A stretch of DNA of 64,000 bases from Muribaculaceae bacterium (GTDB taxonomy: Bacteria; Bacteroidota; Bacteroidia; Bacteroidales; Muribaculaceae): the NCBI GenBank assembly GCA_017557665.1, contig JAFYYI010000087.1, positions 89,540 through 153,539 of the forward strand, written 5' to 3'. The stretch's first letter is position 1; each line of letters opens with the position of its first letter. Below are positions 7,755 to 15,264 of this stretch, one piece after another. Made by a program: the position numbers and the translations under genes. The notes under the pieces were generated by a model. The model ran no database searches. It was not told where the DNA came from and was given only the letters and a program-made list of their open reading frames with translations.

Positions 7755-9173
7755 CTATAGGTTGATGATGGCTGTATGGTCGTTGATGATGGTCTCGTGC
7801 TTGGTGCCGATTTCATTTCGGTCCTCGAGAATACTGCGCAGCACCAGTCGTGCAATGTTGTAGATGCGCAATCTCAAGGCCGCCTTGGCGAAGGGTCGCA
7901 GAATGCCTGTCACCGTCTCGCTCACGACGCGGTCTGTGCCATCAATGAGTTCTTCGACGAGGTGCTGATTGTCGCTGCTGCCCTCATTGCCTTCGGCAAA
8001 GGCGATGTAGGCCCCTGTGACGGGCTCCTGCAGATGCTTGAGCAACAAGTCGGCGATGGCATCAGGAGTGTCAGGCAGTTTTACGAAACGCATCATGAAC
8101 GAGTGCTTGTCACGATAGTTGGCGATAGCTCCGCTGATTTCGGGCCAGTAGCGGTTGAGCACGCCTCGTGTCATGCTTGGAATGCAGTTCTTGAAAGTCT
8201 CTCGTGCGCGTTCCGCGAATTGATCGTCGGACGGCAGGCTGTTCAACGTGATGCTGCGCAGCTGCATCTTGCCGGCACTGGTGTTACAGGTGGCCATGCG
8301 CCACTGGCAGGGGTATCCTACCGCTGCCGCGGTAGCGATTTCTACCATTTCTCCCTGGTGTGAACTCGTCTGGCTGATGTCGCTAACGTGGAGGTGCCCG
8401 GTGAAAATGACGTGAACGCCGGCCTCCACGAGACGTTGACACAGCTGTCGCGCGTCTTCAACCATATAAGGGGCTGCAAGGGTGTCCTCCATGTGGAAGT
8501 GTGGAGCCAGGTGGTGATGCATCATGGCAATGACCCGGCGTCCCAGGGCCGACGCTTGAGCGGTTTGATTCACGAGCCACTGTTGGGACGACGGTTCCAG
8601 GCGGCCGCTGGTCTTGCAATGGTCGCGGGCATCACCATGCGCGACAAAGGTGTTGAGCCTGTCCATGCAAGCGTCGATGGCAAGGATAGTCAGTCGATCG
8701 GTGATGTCACGTCGGTAGCTTAGGGTGTCGGGATCGCGTTGCGACAGCTCGTCATATCCCATATTCCTGTATATCTTGGCAAACTCGGCCCGGGTGATGG
8801 TGTCGGCTGGAGTGGCCGTATCACCGTCATAGACTTTGGCATCGGGGTTGTTGATGTCGTGGTTGCCGGGAACGACAAGCACTTGGACGCCGGCATCAAC
8901 GAGGCGTTGCAACTGTGCCGCCACCAACTCGTGGCTCAAGCGTTCGCCGTCCTTGGTAAGGTCGCCGGTGACGAGCGTGAGCTGCGGTTTCATGTCGATG
9001 ATGTCATCAACGAGTGTCTGCAGGATTTCTAGGCTCTCGCGCAACATCTTGCGGTCGCGGTTCAAGTACTCCTGAAAGGCTTTGCCGTCGTTGACAAGCA
9101 GTTCAGGTGCCATCACGTGCAAGTCGCTGATGACAGCCATTTTGACGATCGGTGTTGAAATAATGTCGCTCAT
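7755..9173 (-). CDS. Calcineurin-like metallophosphoesterase, cytoplasmic paralog
   Basis: 472 residues with the full dimetal motif set: AVISDLHVM (near 14), VTGDLTKDGE (near 69), VPGNHDINN (near 101), MMHHHLAPH and FTGHLHVSD. No signal peptide. A C-terminal helical region of about 190 residues follows, ending LVLRSILEDRNEIG. The next gene upstream (9332) codes for a paralog with the same layout and the same LLRSILEDRNA ending but with a signal peptide, so the pair probably arose by tandem duplication. It has its own promoter at 9227-9257. Substrate unknown. Confidence 0.85.
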   Translation of the reverse strand: MSDIISTPIVKMAVISDLHVMAPELLVNDGKAFQEYLNRDRKMLRESLEILQTLVDDIIDMKPQLTLVTGDLTKDGERLSHELVAAQLQRLVDAGVQVLVVPGNHDINNPDAKVYDGDTATPADTITRAEFAKIYRNMGYDELSQRDPDTLSYRRDITDRLTILAIDACMDRLNTFVAHGDARDHCKTSGRLEPSSQQWLVNQTAQASALGRRVIAMMHHHLAPHFHMEDTLAAPYMVEDARQLCQRLVEAGVHVIFTGHLHVSDISQTSSHQGEMVEIATAAAVGYPCQWRMATCNTSAGKMQLRSITLNSLPSDDQFAERARETFKNCIPSMTRGVLNRYWPEISGAIANYRDKHSFMMRFVKLPDTPDAIADLLLKHLQEPVTGAYIAFAEGNEGSSDNQHLVEELIDGTDRVVSETVTGILRPFAKAALRLRIYNIARLVLRSILEDRNEIGTKHETIINDHTAIINL

Positions 9174-9226
9174 AATGCGTGGAGTTTATCAAGACACATT
9201 GGGTAACCTTGGCGGTCATTTTTTCG

Positions 9227-9257
9227 CAAATGTAAGAAAAAAATGAAGACCTACAAA
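9227..9257 (-). promoter_or_regulatory. Promoter of the 7755-9173 metallophosphoesterase gene
   Basis: On the minus strand: TTTG (9257-9254), 19 nt, TACATTTG (9234-9227). The start codon at 9173 is 53 nt further on. The promoter separates this gene from its paralog upstream. Confidence 0.7.
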
Positions 9258-9331
9258 GGAAACGGCTAAAATATTGATACACGCTTGCTTGGTGCACTAA
9301 TCCCGGAAAGAAGATGAGCGAACGAAATGAG

Positions 9332-10804
9332 TTACAGTGTGACGGTGAGGTGCAGGTCGTCGGTGTGGGATTCGTTGGGCGTGTCGACGGCATTGCGGTC
9401 CTCGAGAATACTGCGCAGCAGGGGCTCCAGACGGGGATAGACATTTTCCTCGAAGAAATCCCACAGGTTATCGGCTTGATCAGGAGATATTTCCTCGATG
9501 ATGGAGCGTATGCCCTGTTTGCCTTGTGAGATGATGTCCTCGACATCCTTTTCCTGCTCGTTGCCCTCAACCACGGCGAGCATGGCGCGGCTGAATACCT
9601 CGCTCAAGTGGCGCAAGGCCAATTGTGTCGCTTGTTGAGGCGTTTCGGGCAGGTGAACGGTGCCACCGCCCATTTCGAGCATCGCCTTGAGGCGGTTCAT
9701 ATTGCCGCCCAATCGACTCCAGGCCTTGTTAGACAGCATGGCCATCAAGCCTGGTGTTGCCTGGATGATGCGAGCTCGCCCTTGCTCGCGCAACGATGCG
9801 CAACTTGTTGTGGCATCGAGCCAGCGCGTGTTGATGTTCATCGTGTGGTGTTGAGGATCAATGGTCGCTGTCCTGATAGCGAAGGGGTAGCAGATGGCCG
9901 ATCCTGTTGCTACCTCGACGATGCTGTCGGTGTGTTCACTATTATATAATGTGGCGGCATCGGTCACATGCAGGTGTCCCGTGAAGATGGTGTGGATGCC
10001 TGCATCCATGAGCTGTTGCGCGCAATCGTTATAATCCTTGACGATATAGTTGGTCAGCAAGTGCTCTTGGTGGTCGAAGTGGGGCACCAGGTGATGGTGC
10101 ATCATGGCGATGACCTGCTTGCCCTGTGCTTTGGCATCGGTGGCTTGCTCGATGACCCATTGCAGCGTCTCGGCTTTGATGCGCCCGGCGTTGAAATACT
10201 TGTCGGTGCTGTCGCCACGGCTTTTGAGTTTGTTGTGCTCGTCCATGTTGCTGTCGATGCCGATGATGACGATTCCCTTGATGGGTTCAATGCAATAACT
10301 GAGAGAAGCCGGGTCGCGCTTGCTGCCTTTGCCGTAGCCGTAATCGTTGTAAATCTGTGCAAACTCGTCACGGGTGATGGTGGCGGCAGGTAGTGTGTTG
10401 TCGCCGTCAAACTGTCGTGCGTTGGGGTTGTTGCAGTCATGGTTACCAGGAATGACCAGCGAGTGGATGCCGTGTTGTGCCATGCGGCTCAGGTGAGAAG
10501 CCATGCGCTCATGACTGGCTCGCTCACCATTGTAAGTCAAGTCTCCGGTAAGCAGCACGATGGCCGGTTTAATTGCGATGATACTGTCGGTGATGGTCGC
10601 CATGATTTCATCGCTCTGAGCCATCATTTTGGTGTCACTCGCGTCGGTGCGGTCAATGGCGGCACCCGGTGTGATCAGCTCTGGGCTGAGCAAGTGGATG
10701 TCGCTGATGACGACGATGCTTTCACGTGCGCTTAGCGCTGCTACATTCAATGCGAGTAATGCCGATACCATCATTATGATAATGCGTCTTGTTCTCATTT
10801 TCAT
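9332..10804 (-). CDS. Secreted calcineurin-like metallophosphoesterase paralog
   Basis: 490 residues from the ATG at 10804; a longer frame to 10858 would overlap aroA. This start gives a signal peptide (MKMRTRRIIIMMVSALLAL, ending ALSA). Metal motifs: VVISDIHLLSPE, LLTGDLTYNGE, IPGNHDCNN, AMMHHHLVPH and FTGHLHVTD. The C-terminal helical region matches its neighbour at 7755-9173. It begins 13 nt after aroA and is probably read from the aroA-cvpA message. The paralogs differ mainly in location: this one is exported, the other is not. Confidence 0.85.
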   Translation of the reverse strand: MKMRTRRIIIMMVSALLALNVAALSARESIVVISDIHLLSPELITPGAAIDRTDASDTKMMAQSDEIMATITDSIIAIKPAIVLLTGDLTYNGERASHERMASHLSRMAQHGIHSLVIPGNHDCNNPNARQFDGDNTLPAATITRDEFAQIYNDYGYGKGSKRDPASLSYCIEPIKGIVIIGIDSNMDEHNKLKSRGDSTDKYFNAGRIKAETLQWVIEQATDAKAQGKQVIAMMHHHLVPHFDHQEHLLTNYIVKDYNDCAQQLMDAGIHTIFTGHLHVTDAATLYNSEHTDSIVEVATGSAICYPFAIRTATIDPQHHTMNINTRWLDATTSCASLREQGRARIIQATPGLMAMLSNKAWSRLGGNMNRLKAMLEMGGGTVHLPETPQQATQLALRHLSEVFSRAMLAVVEGNEQEKDVEDIISQGKQGIRSIIEEISPDQADNLWDFFEENVYPRLEPLLRSILEDRNAVDTPNESHTDDLHLTVTL

Positions 10805-10817
10805 GTCGTTATTGCAT

Positions 10818-12053
10818 TTATTGTGCCAATTGCTTAATGACAAAGCCGCATCGCTCAAGATGCCGCCAGAATGAGGGGTAGGACTTGGTCACCACGTCGG
10901 CATCGTTGATGACTATACCGGGGAAACGCACTGCAGCAGGGGCAAAGGCCATCGCCAAACGGTGGTCACCGTGGGTGTCGATGACGGGTGGCAGTGGCCC
11001 CACGGGTGTCCGTTCGCCATACCACGAGATGGCATCATCGCTCTCAATCTTCAGTCGGTATCCCAATTTGGCCAGTTCGTCGCGCAGCGCCTCGATGCGG
11101 TCGCTTTCCTTGAAGCGTAGAGTACGAGTGCCTGTGATGCGGAAGGAGCGTTCCAGGAGGCACAGCAGCACGGTCCATGAGGGGATGAGGTCGGGTGTTG
11201 CGGTCATGTCGGCAAAGCAGGAGCAGCAGCAACCGATGAAATGACTCGTGTCGAGCGTCACCCCTTGGGCATCAAATCGTGAGGCAATGCCAAGTTTGCT
11301 GCCAAGTTCCACCAAATGGGCGTCGCCCTGGATGCTGTCGGCCGTCAATCCCTCTAGGGTGATGTGGGCTTGTGGCAATAGGGCGGCGAGCGCATACCAT
11401 GGCGCGGCGGCGCTCCAGTCGGTCTCAACGATGATGTCGTTGCCCGTGTAGCCGTTGCCGACGGTAATGCTGTCACCGTTGATTTCCACGTCAGCACCCA
11501 TGTCGGTCATCACAGCTGCGGTCATGTTGATGTAGGGCATCGATACGATGTCACCGATGAGGCGGATAGTGCCGCCTCCCACAGCGGGAAGTATCATCAT
11601 CACTGCAGAGATGAACTGTGAACTCACACTGCCATCCATCACCACGTCGCCCCCGTGCATCGTTGTGCCCGTGACGCGCAACGGCGGATAACCTTCCTCT
11701 CCCAAGTAGTCGATGCTTGCGCCCAGCAATCGGAGGGCATTGACCAGCACGCCGATAGGCCGCTGGCGCATGCGTTCCACGCCGTCAAGGATGACCGTCA
11801 TACCCTCGCGTGTGGCAAAGAAAGCGGTCAGGAAGCGCATTGCTGTGCCTGCGGCACCCACGTTGATTTCACCACCCGACCCACTCAAAACCTCCATCAT
11901 TACGGCAGTATCGTCACACAAGGCGGCCCGCGTCACCAGCGGCTCATCATGGCAGAGGGCAGCGATGAGCAATGCCCTGTTGGTGATGCTTTTGGACGAA
12001 GGCAACGCGATTGTCGCGGTAACGTTCTCGGGTGCTGTGAGTTGCAGGTTCAT
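10818..12053 (-). CDS. aroA: 3-phosphoshikimate 1-carboxyvinyltransferase (EPSP synthase)
   Basis: 411 residues. It joins phosphoenolpyruvate to shikimate 3-phosphate, the sixth step toward chorismate. Motifs: LPSSKSITNRALLIAAL (residues 18-34), the phosphoenolpyruvate-binding stretch NVGAAGTAMRFLTAFFA, RQRPIGVLVNAL, and the C-terminal RFKESDRIEALRDELAKLG and DHRLAMAFA. It is a little short (usually about 420-440) because several loops are trimmed. It overlaps cvpA by 4 nt (ATGA). Confidence 0.95.
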   Translation of the reverse strand: MNLQLTAPENVTATIALPSSKSITNRALLIAALCHDEPLVTRAALCDDTAVMMEVLSGSGGEINVGAAGTAMRFLTAFFATREGMTVILDGVERMRQRPIGVLVNALRLLGASIDYLGEEGYPPLRVTGTTMHGGDVVMDGSVSSQFISAVMMILPAVGGGTIRLIGDIVSMPYINMTAAVMTDMGADVEINGDSITVGNGYTGNDIIVETDWSAAAPWYALAALLPQAHITLEGLTADSIQGDAHLVELGSKLGIASRFDAQGVTLDTSHFIGCCCSCFADMTATPDLIPSWTVLLCLLERSFRITGTRTLRFKESDRIEALRDELAKLGYRLKIESDDAISWYGERTPVGPLPPVIDTHGDHRLAMAFAPAAVRFPGIVINDADVVTKSYPSFWRHLERCGFVIKQLAQ

Positions 12054-12604
12054 GGTTCAACAGGAACAGGTTCGATGAGGTCGCGATAGAGCTTGAGTGA
12101 ATCGCTGGGCATCTTGTCGCTGCCTAGGATGCGAGGCATCAGGTCGAGCGTGAATTCGTACGGCTTGTTATTGAGCATGTGCTTGGTGCCAAAGGTGCTC
12201 ATGTCGGGATTGATGGCATACAGCAGATTCAACGCGATGCTAAGTATGAAGGCATACTTGAACATGAAGAGCAGCGCACCGCCCGCTTTGTCAAGAAAGC
12301 CCAGTCTTACCGTTTCGACAGCCCCCTTGAAGAGTCGCATCACCAGTCTGATGATCACCATCACGATGATGAAGGCAAACGCCAGCGAAACGGTCTTTAC
12401 CGTGATGCTGGAAAGTGGCCATTGTGCAGCACTGGGCACGAAAGCCAAGAAAATGTCCTTGACCAGGTCGCCGCAGCAATAGCAGAGCACCAGAGCAACA
12501 ACCCAGGAAATGAGCGATGAGAGTTGACCGATCAGCCCTTTGCGGTATCCCAATACCAGGCCACCCAGTACAATCAGCAGGATCAGAACATCGATAAGAG
12601 TCAT
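12050..12604 (-). CDS. CvpA family membrane protein
   Basis: 184 residues with four membrane segments (about 1-18, 28-47, 67-88 and 102-124). The family pattern is visible in LIVLGGLVLGYRKGLIGQLSSLISW at the N-terminus and GFLDKAGGALLF in the middle. CvpA proteins are needed for colicin V production in E. coli and for envelope integrity in other bacteria; the molecular role is unsettled. The gene starts the aroA-phosphoesterase unit, and the spacer before its ATG carries stop-codon heptads (12611-12638). Confidence 0.85.
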   Translation of the reverse strand: MTLIDVLILLIVLGGLVLGYRKGLIGQLSSLISWVVALVLCYCCGDLVKDIFLAFVPSAAQWPLSSITVKTVSLAFAFIIVMVIIRLVMRLFKGAVETVRLGFLDKAGGALLFMFKYAFILSIALNLLYAINPDMSTFGTKHMLNNKPYEFTLDLMPRILGSDKMPSDSLKLYRDLIEPVPVEP

Positions 12605-12610
12605 GTGGCA

Positions 12611-12638
12611 AGTTCAGTCTTTAGAGGTTAGTATTTAG
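12611..12638 (-). repeat. Stop-codon heptanucleotide array before cvpA
   Basis: Read on the minus strand, four heptads in a row begin with TAA, TAA, TAA and TGA (for example TAAATAC and TAAAGAC). The array ends 6 nt before the cvpA ATG. Confidence 0.6.
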
Positions 12639-12661
12639 AAAGGACCATCAGATCCGGTCAG

Positions 12662-13405
12662 CTATTTTGGCAACATAATTTCGTCAAGCCAGCCGTCATC
12701 GCGGTAGCGGCACAGGTCAACGTAGGCGTCAATGCCTGGAATGATGCCCGATTCGCTGTATTGCCAGATGGTGTATTCACCCTCCCAGTCGATTTCAGGT
12801 TCCGTGTTGGAGTAACGCCCGATGTAGAGCCGATAGTTGTTGAAGTGTGGAGCAAGGTTTTTGTTATAGAACCCCATCGTGCTGTAAATCATGGGCTGAA
12901 CCCCATAGTGGGCCTCAACGAGTTGGCAGAAGTAGTCCAGGCTGTCGATGAGCTGGCTGCGTGACCAATCGCCTCGCACCTCGACATCGAGCATAGGGAT
13001 GAGGTCCTGTACCGACTTGAGGGCATACTTGGAAAAGTTCTCGAACTGCTCGTCGATAGTTGCCGTGGATGTCACATAGTGATAGCTGCCGACGAGCAAA
13101 CCGTTGCGTCGGGCCTGTGTGATGTTATGGGCGTAGTGCGGCGAGCGGTAGGTGCCTCCCTCGGTGGCCTTGATATAGACAAAGCGGATATCCTTGTCGC
13201 TGCTCACCTTTTCCCAGTCGATGTAGCTCTGATGGCTGGAAATGTCGATACCGTCATACTTGGCTTCCTTGTTGCGAGGCATTACCTGTCGATTGTTGGT
13301 ACCAGTCTGTCCGTTTTGTCGACATCCACACAACAAGGCCATTGCCACCATGATGGCCAGCAATGGTCTTGTGAAGCGTTGTATGTGAAGGTATCTGTCA
13401 GTCAT
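12662..13405 (-). CDS. GH25 lysozyme-like lipoprotein
   Basis: 247 residues from the ATG at 13405. The longer frame to 13720 reads through the neighbour's repeat region in another frame and is rejected. A signal with lipobox LLCGC makes it a lipoprotein. The GH25 muramidase fold shows GIDISSHQSYIDWEKV, VYIKATEGG and LIPMLDVEV, which carry the acidic catalytic residues, and later YTIWQYSESG. Such enzymes cut the MurNAc-GlcNAc bond of peptidoglycan. Its start overlaps the previous GH25 gene by 8 nt, so the two are coupled. Confidence 0.88.
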   Translation of the reverse strand: MTDRYLHIQRFTRPLLAIMVAMALLCGCRQNGQTGTNNRQVMPRNKEAKYDGIDISSHQSYIDWEKVSSDKDIRFVYIKATEGGTYRSPHYAHNITQARRNGLLVGSYHYVTSTATIDEQFENFSKYALKSVQDLIPMLDVEVRGDWSRSQLIDSLDYFCQLVEAHYGVQPMIYSTMGFYNKNLAPHFNNYRLYIGRYSNTEPEIDWEGEYTIWQYSESGIIPGIDAYVDLCRYRDDGWLDEIMLPK

Positions 13406-15008
13406 TGTCGGCCGAACTTTTGTTGATTTTGCGGCCTTGGTTTTTAGCGTTTCGGATGCTGTCGTTGCGTTGTGACTTCGACAGGTCAGAGGAGGATCTG
13501 TTGAGCAGGCTGGCCGATTTGTTGGTTCTGCTCTGATTCTGTTTAGCCTTGGCTTCGCGGGCTTTCTTGGCTTCGGCTTTGCGCTTGGCTTTAGCTTCGG
13601 CTTCGGCCTTGGCTTTTTCGGCCCTGGCCTTTTCGGCTTTCTCGCGTTCGGCTTTAGCCTTTGCAGCTTTTTCCTTTTCGGCCTTAGCTTTGTCAGCTTT
13701 AGCTTTCTCGGCCTTTTCACGATCGGCTTTGGCTTTGTCAGCCTTGGCTTTGTCAGCTTTGGCCTTTTCGGCTTTTGCTCTCTCGTTGTCAGCAGCCATT
13801 TTCTTGTTGCGCTCTTCGGTCTGTTTCTGGCGAGCGGCCTTTTTCTCGTTTTCTTGTCTTTGCTTTTCGGACTGCTTGGGTTGCTCCTTGGTCTTGCCTT
13901 GTTCCGTCATGTTGGCGGTCGCGGGTTTAGGCTTATTGCGGTCTACGGCGTCCTTGACGCTGATTTTTGGCTTGCCTTTGGGTGGACGGTACAGGATATC
14001 GTTGATGGAACGTCCCTTGTTGAAACGGCTCAGGTCCACATAGGTCGAGATACCGTTAACTCGTCCGCTCTCGCTGTATTGCCACAGAATCCAGTTCACG
14101 TTGACGTTGGGGCGTCCTTCGGGCGTTCTGCAGTACTTGGCGATGAAGATGGGATAGTCGGCAAAAGCCCTTCCCAGGATATTCTTGTAAAAACTCTCGT
14201 AGGTATAGATGACGGGTTTGCAGCCGTAGTAGTCCTCTACCATGTTGGCAAACACCTTGAGGCTGTCCCTCAACTGTTGTGCGGTCCACAGCTTGCAGAC
14301 CTCAACGTCGATTACCGGGAGCAGGTCCTGTTCTTCACGCAGGACGTTGCGGGCAAAGTTCTGGAACTGGGTTGTCACACTCGACTTCTCGGTCAGGTAG
14401 TGGTAGCTGCCGACCTTAATGCCGACCCTGCGCGCACCTTGGATGTTAGCCCGATACTTCTGGTCAACCACATTGCTGCCTTCGGTAGCTTTGATGAAGA
14501 CATATTGAATCTTTTGGTCTTTTTTAACCAAATCCCAGTTGATGACACCCTGATGCTTGGAAACATCAAGGCCGTTATAGTTGGAGCTGGCAGTTGAGAG
14601 TTGGGACTTACTATCGGTGGTTTGTGTATTATTGGCGGCCGGTTTGTTATCTTTTTTCTCCTCGGGTTTTGTGGTGGCCGGTTTGTTGTCTTTCTTCTCT
14701 TCGGGTTTTGTGGTGGTGGCAGAGGATTTCTTGTCGTCAGTCTTGGTGCTGGCGGCAGGCTGATTGTTCTTTTTGTTGGTGTTGGTTGTTGTGGCAGAGG
14801 CCGTCGACTTGGCATCTTTCTTGCTGTCGGCGGTCTTTTTGTCTTTCTTGTTCTTGTCACCCGATTTCACGCGCTCCCGGGTGGGCTTGTTGATGTCGGT
14901 TTGCTGCTGTGCAGATGCAGTTGCTATGGGCAGGAGCACCAACAGCATTACTGCAACAAAGAGGCGTAGTGGTATATTTGTCGTTTTGCGTATTCTGGTA
15001 AAATCCAT
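13398..15008 (-). CDS. GH25 lysozyme-like protein with Lys/Ala/Glu-rich tail
   Basis: 536 residues: a signal peptide ending ASAQQQ; a Lys/Thr/Pro-rich linker with two tandem copies of KPEEKKDNKPA; a GH25 domain (about 144-340) with GLDVSKHQGVINWDLV, VFIKATEGS, LPVIDVEVC and ILWQYSESG; and a long tail (about 365-536) of KAEKAKADKAKA-type units, resembling the TolA helix. The catalytic acidic residues are present. The tail could span the periplasm or bind the wall. It is the first of two GH25 genes and much longer than its neighbour, which has no tail. Confidence 0.85.
   Translation of the reverse strand: MDFTRIRKTTNIPLRLFVAVMLLVLLPIATASAQQQTDINKPTRERVKSGDKNKKDKKTADSKKDAKSTASATTTNTNKKNNQPAASTKTDDKKSSATTTKPEEKKDNKPATTKPEEKKDNKPAANNTQTTDSKSQLSTASSNYNGLDVSKHQGVINWDLVKKDQKIQYVFIKATEGSNVVDQKYRANIQGARRVGIKVGSYHYLTEKSSVTTQFQNFARNVLREEQDLLPVIDVEVCKLWTAQQLRDSLKVFANMVEDYYGCKPVIYTYESFYKNILGRAFADYPIFIAKYCRTPEGRPNVNVNWILWQYSESGRVNGISTYVDLSRFNKGRSINDILYRPPKGKPKISVKDAVDRNKPKPATANMTEQGKTKEQPKQSEKQRQENEKKAARQKQTEERNKKMAADNERAKAEKAKADKAKADKAKADREKAEKAKADKAKAEKEKAAKAKAEREKAEKARAEKAKAEAEAKAKRKAEAKKAREAKAKQNQSRTNKSASLLNRSSSDLSKSQRNDSIRNAKNQGRKINKSSADND
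13545..13790 (-). repeat. Coding tandem repeat (Lys-Ala-Glu/Asp units)
   Basis: Degenerate 9- to 15-nt units inside the GH25 gene at 13398-15008, encoding AKA, EKA and DKA blocks. The units are in frame, so length changes would keep the protein intact. Confidence 0.7.
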
Positions 15009-15086
15009 CGCTATCTTTATGATTTTGGCAGCACTTCAGCCTTTATGGCATGTGGCATACACAAGTTGTTAGGAGTAAAGTGGCTG

Positions 15087-15094
15087 CAAAGTTA
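15087..15094 (-). promoter_or_regulatory. -7 box upstream of the GH25 pair
   Basis: TAACTTTG on the minus strand, 79 nt before the ATG at 15008. No clear TTTG at the right distance upstream. Confidence 0.4.
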
Positions 15095-15206
15095 AGAAAA
15101 AGTTTTCACTTTTCGGTTCCAGTTTTTTAGATTTAACTTAAAAAGTGTTTTTCTTTAAAAAATGCGAAAAGGGGCTGTGATTGCCGTTTCATTCAATAAA
15201 AATCAC

Positions 15207-15214
15207 TATCTTTG
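15207..15214 (+). promoter_or_regulatory. -7 box upstream of rnr
   Basis: TATCTTTG on the plus strand, 51 nt before the rnr ATG at 15265. The -33 element is weak (TTTC at 15187, spacing 16). Confidence 0.5.
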
Positions 15215-15264
15215 CCTTTTTAGTAGTATTGTCTAAAAAGAATCGGAAACAAACTTAACAAGAT

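Noticed and set aside
13405..13720. Longer N-terminus for the second GH25 protein
   Set aside because: It would be a Lys/Pro/Arg-only reading of the neighbour's repeat region in another frame.
13545..13790. Possible CRISPR-like repeat
   Set aside because: The units are in frame and encode a Lys/Ala/Glu tail; no spacers of even length.
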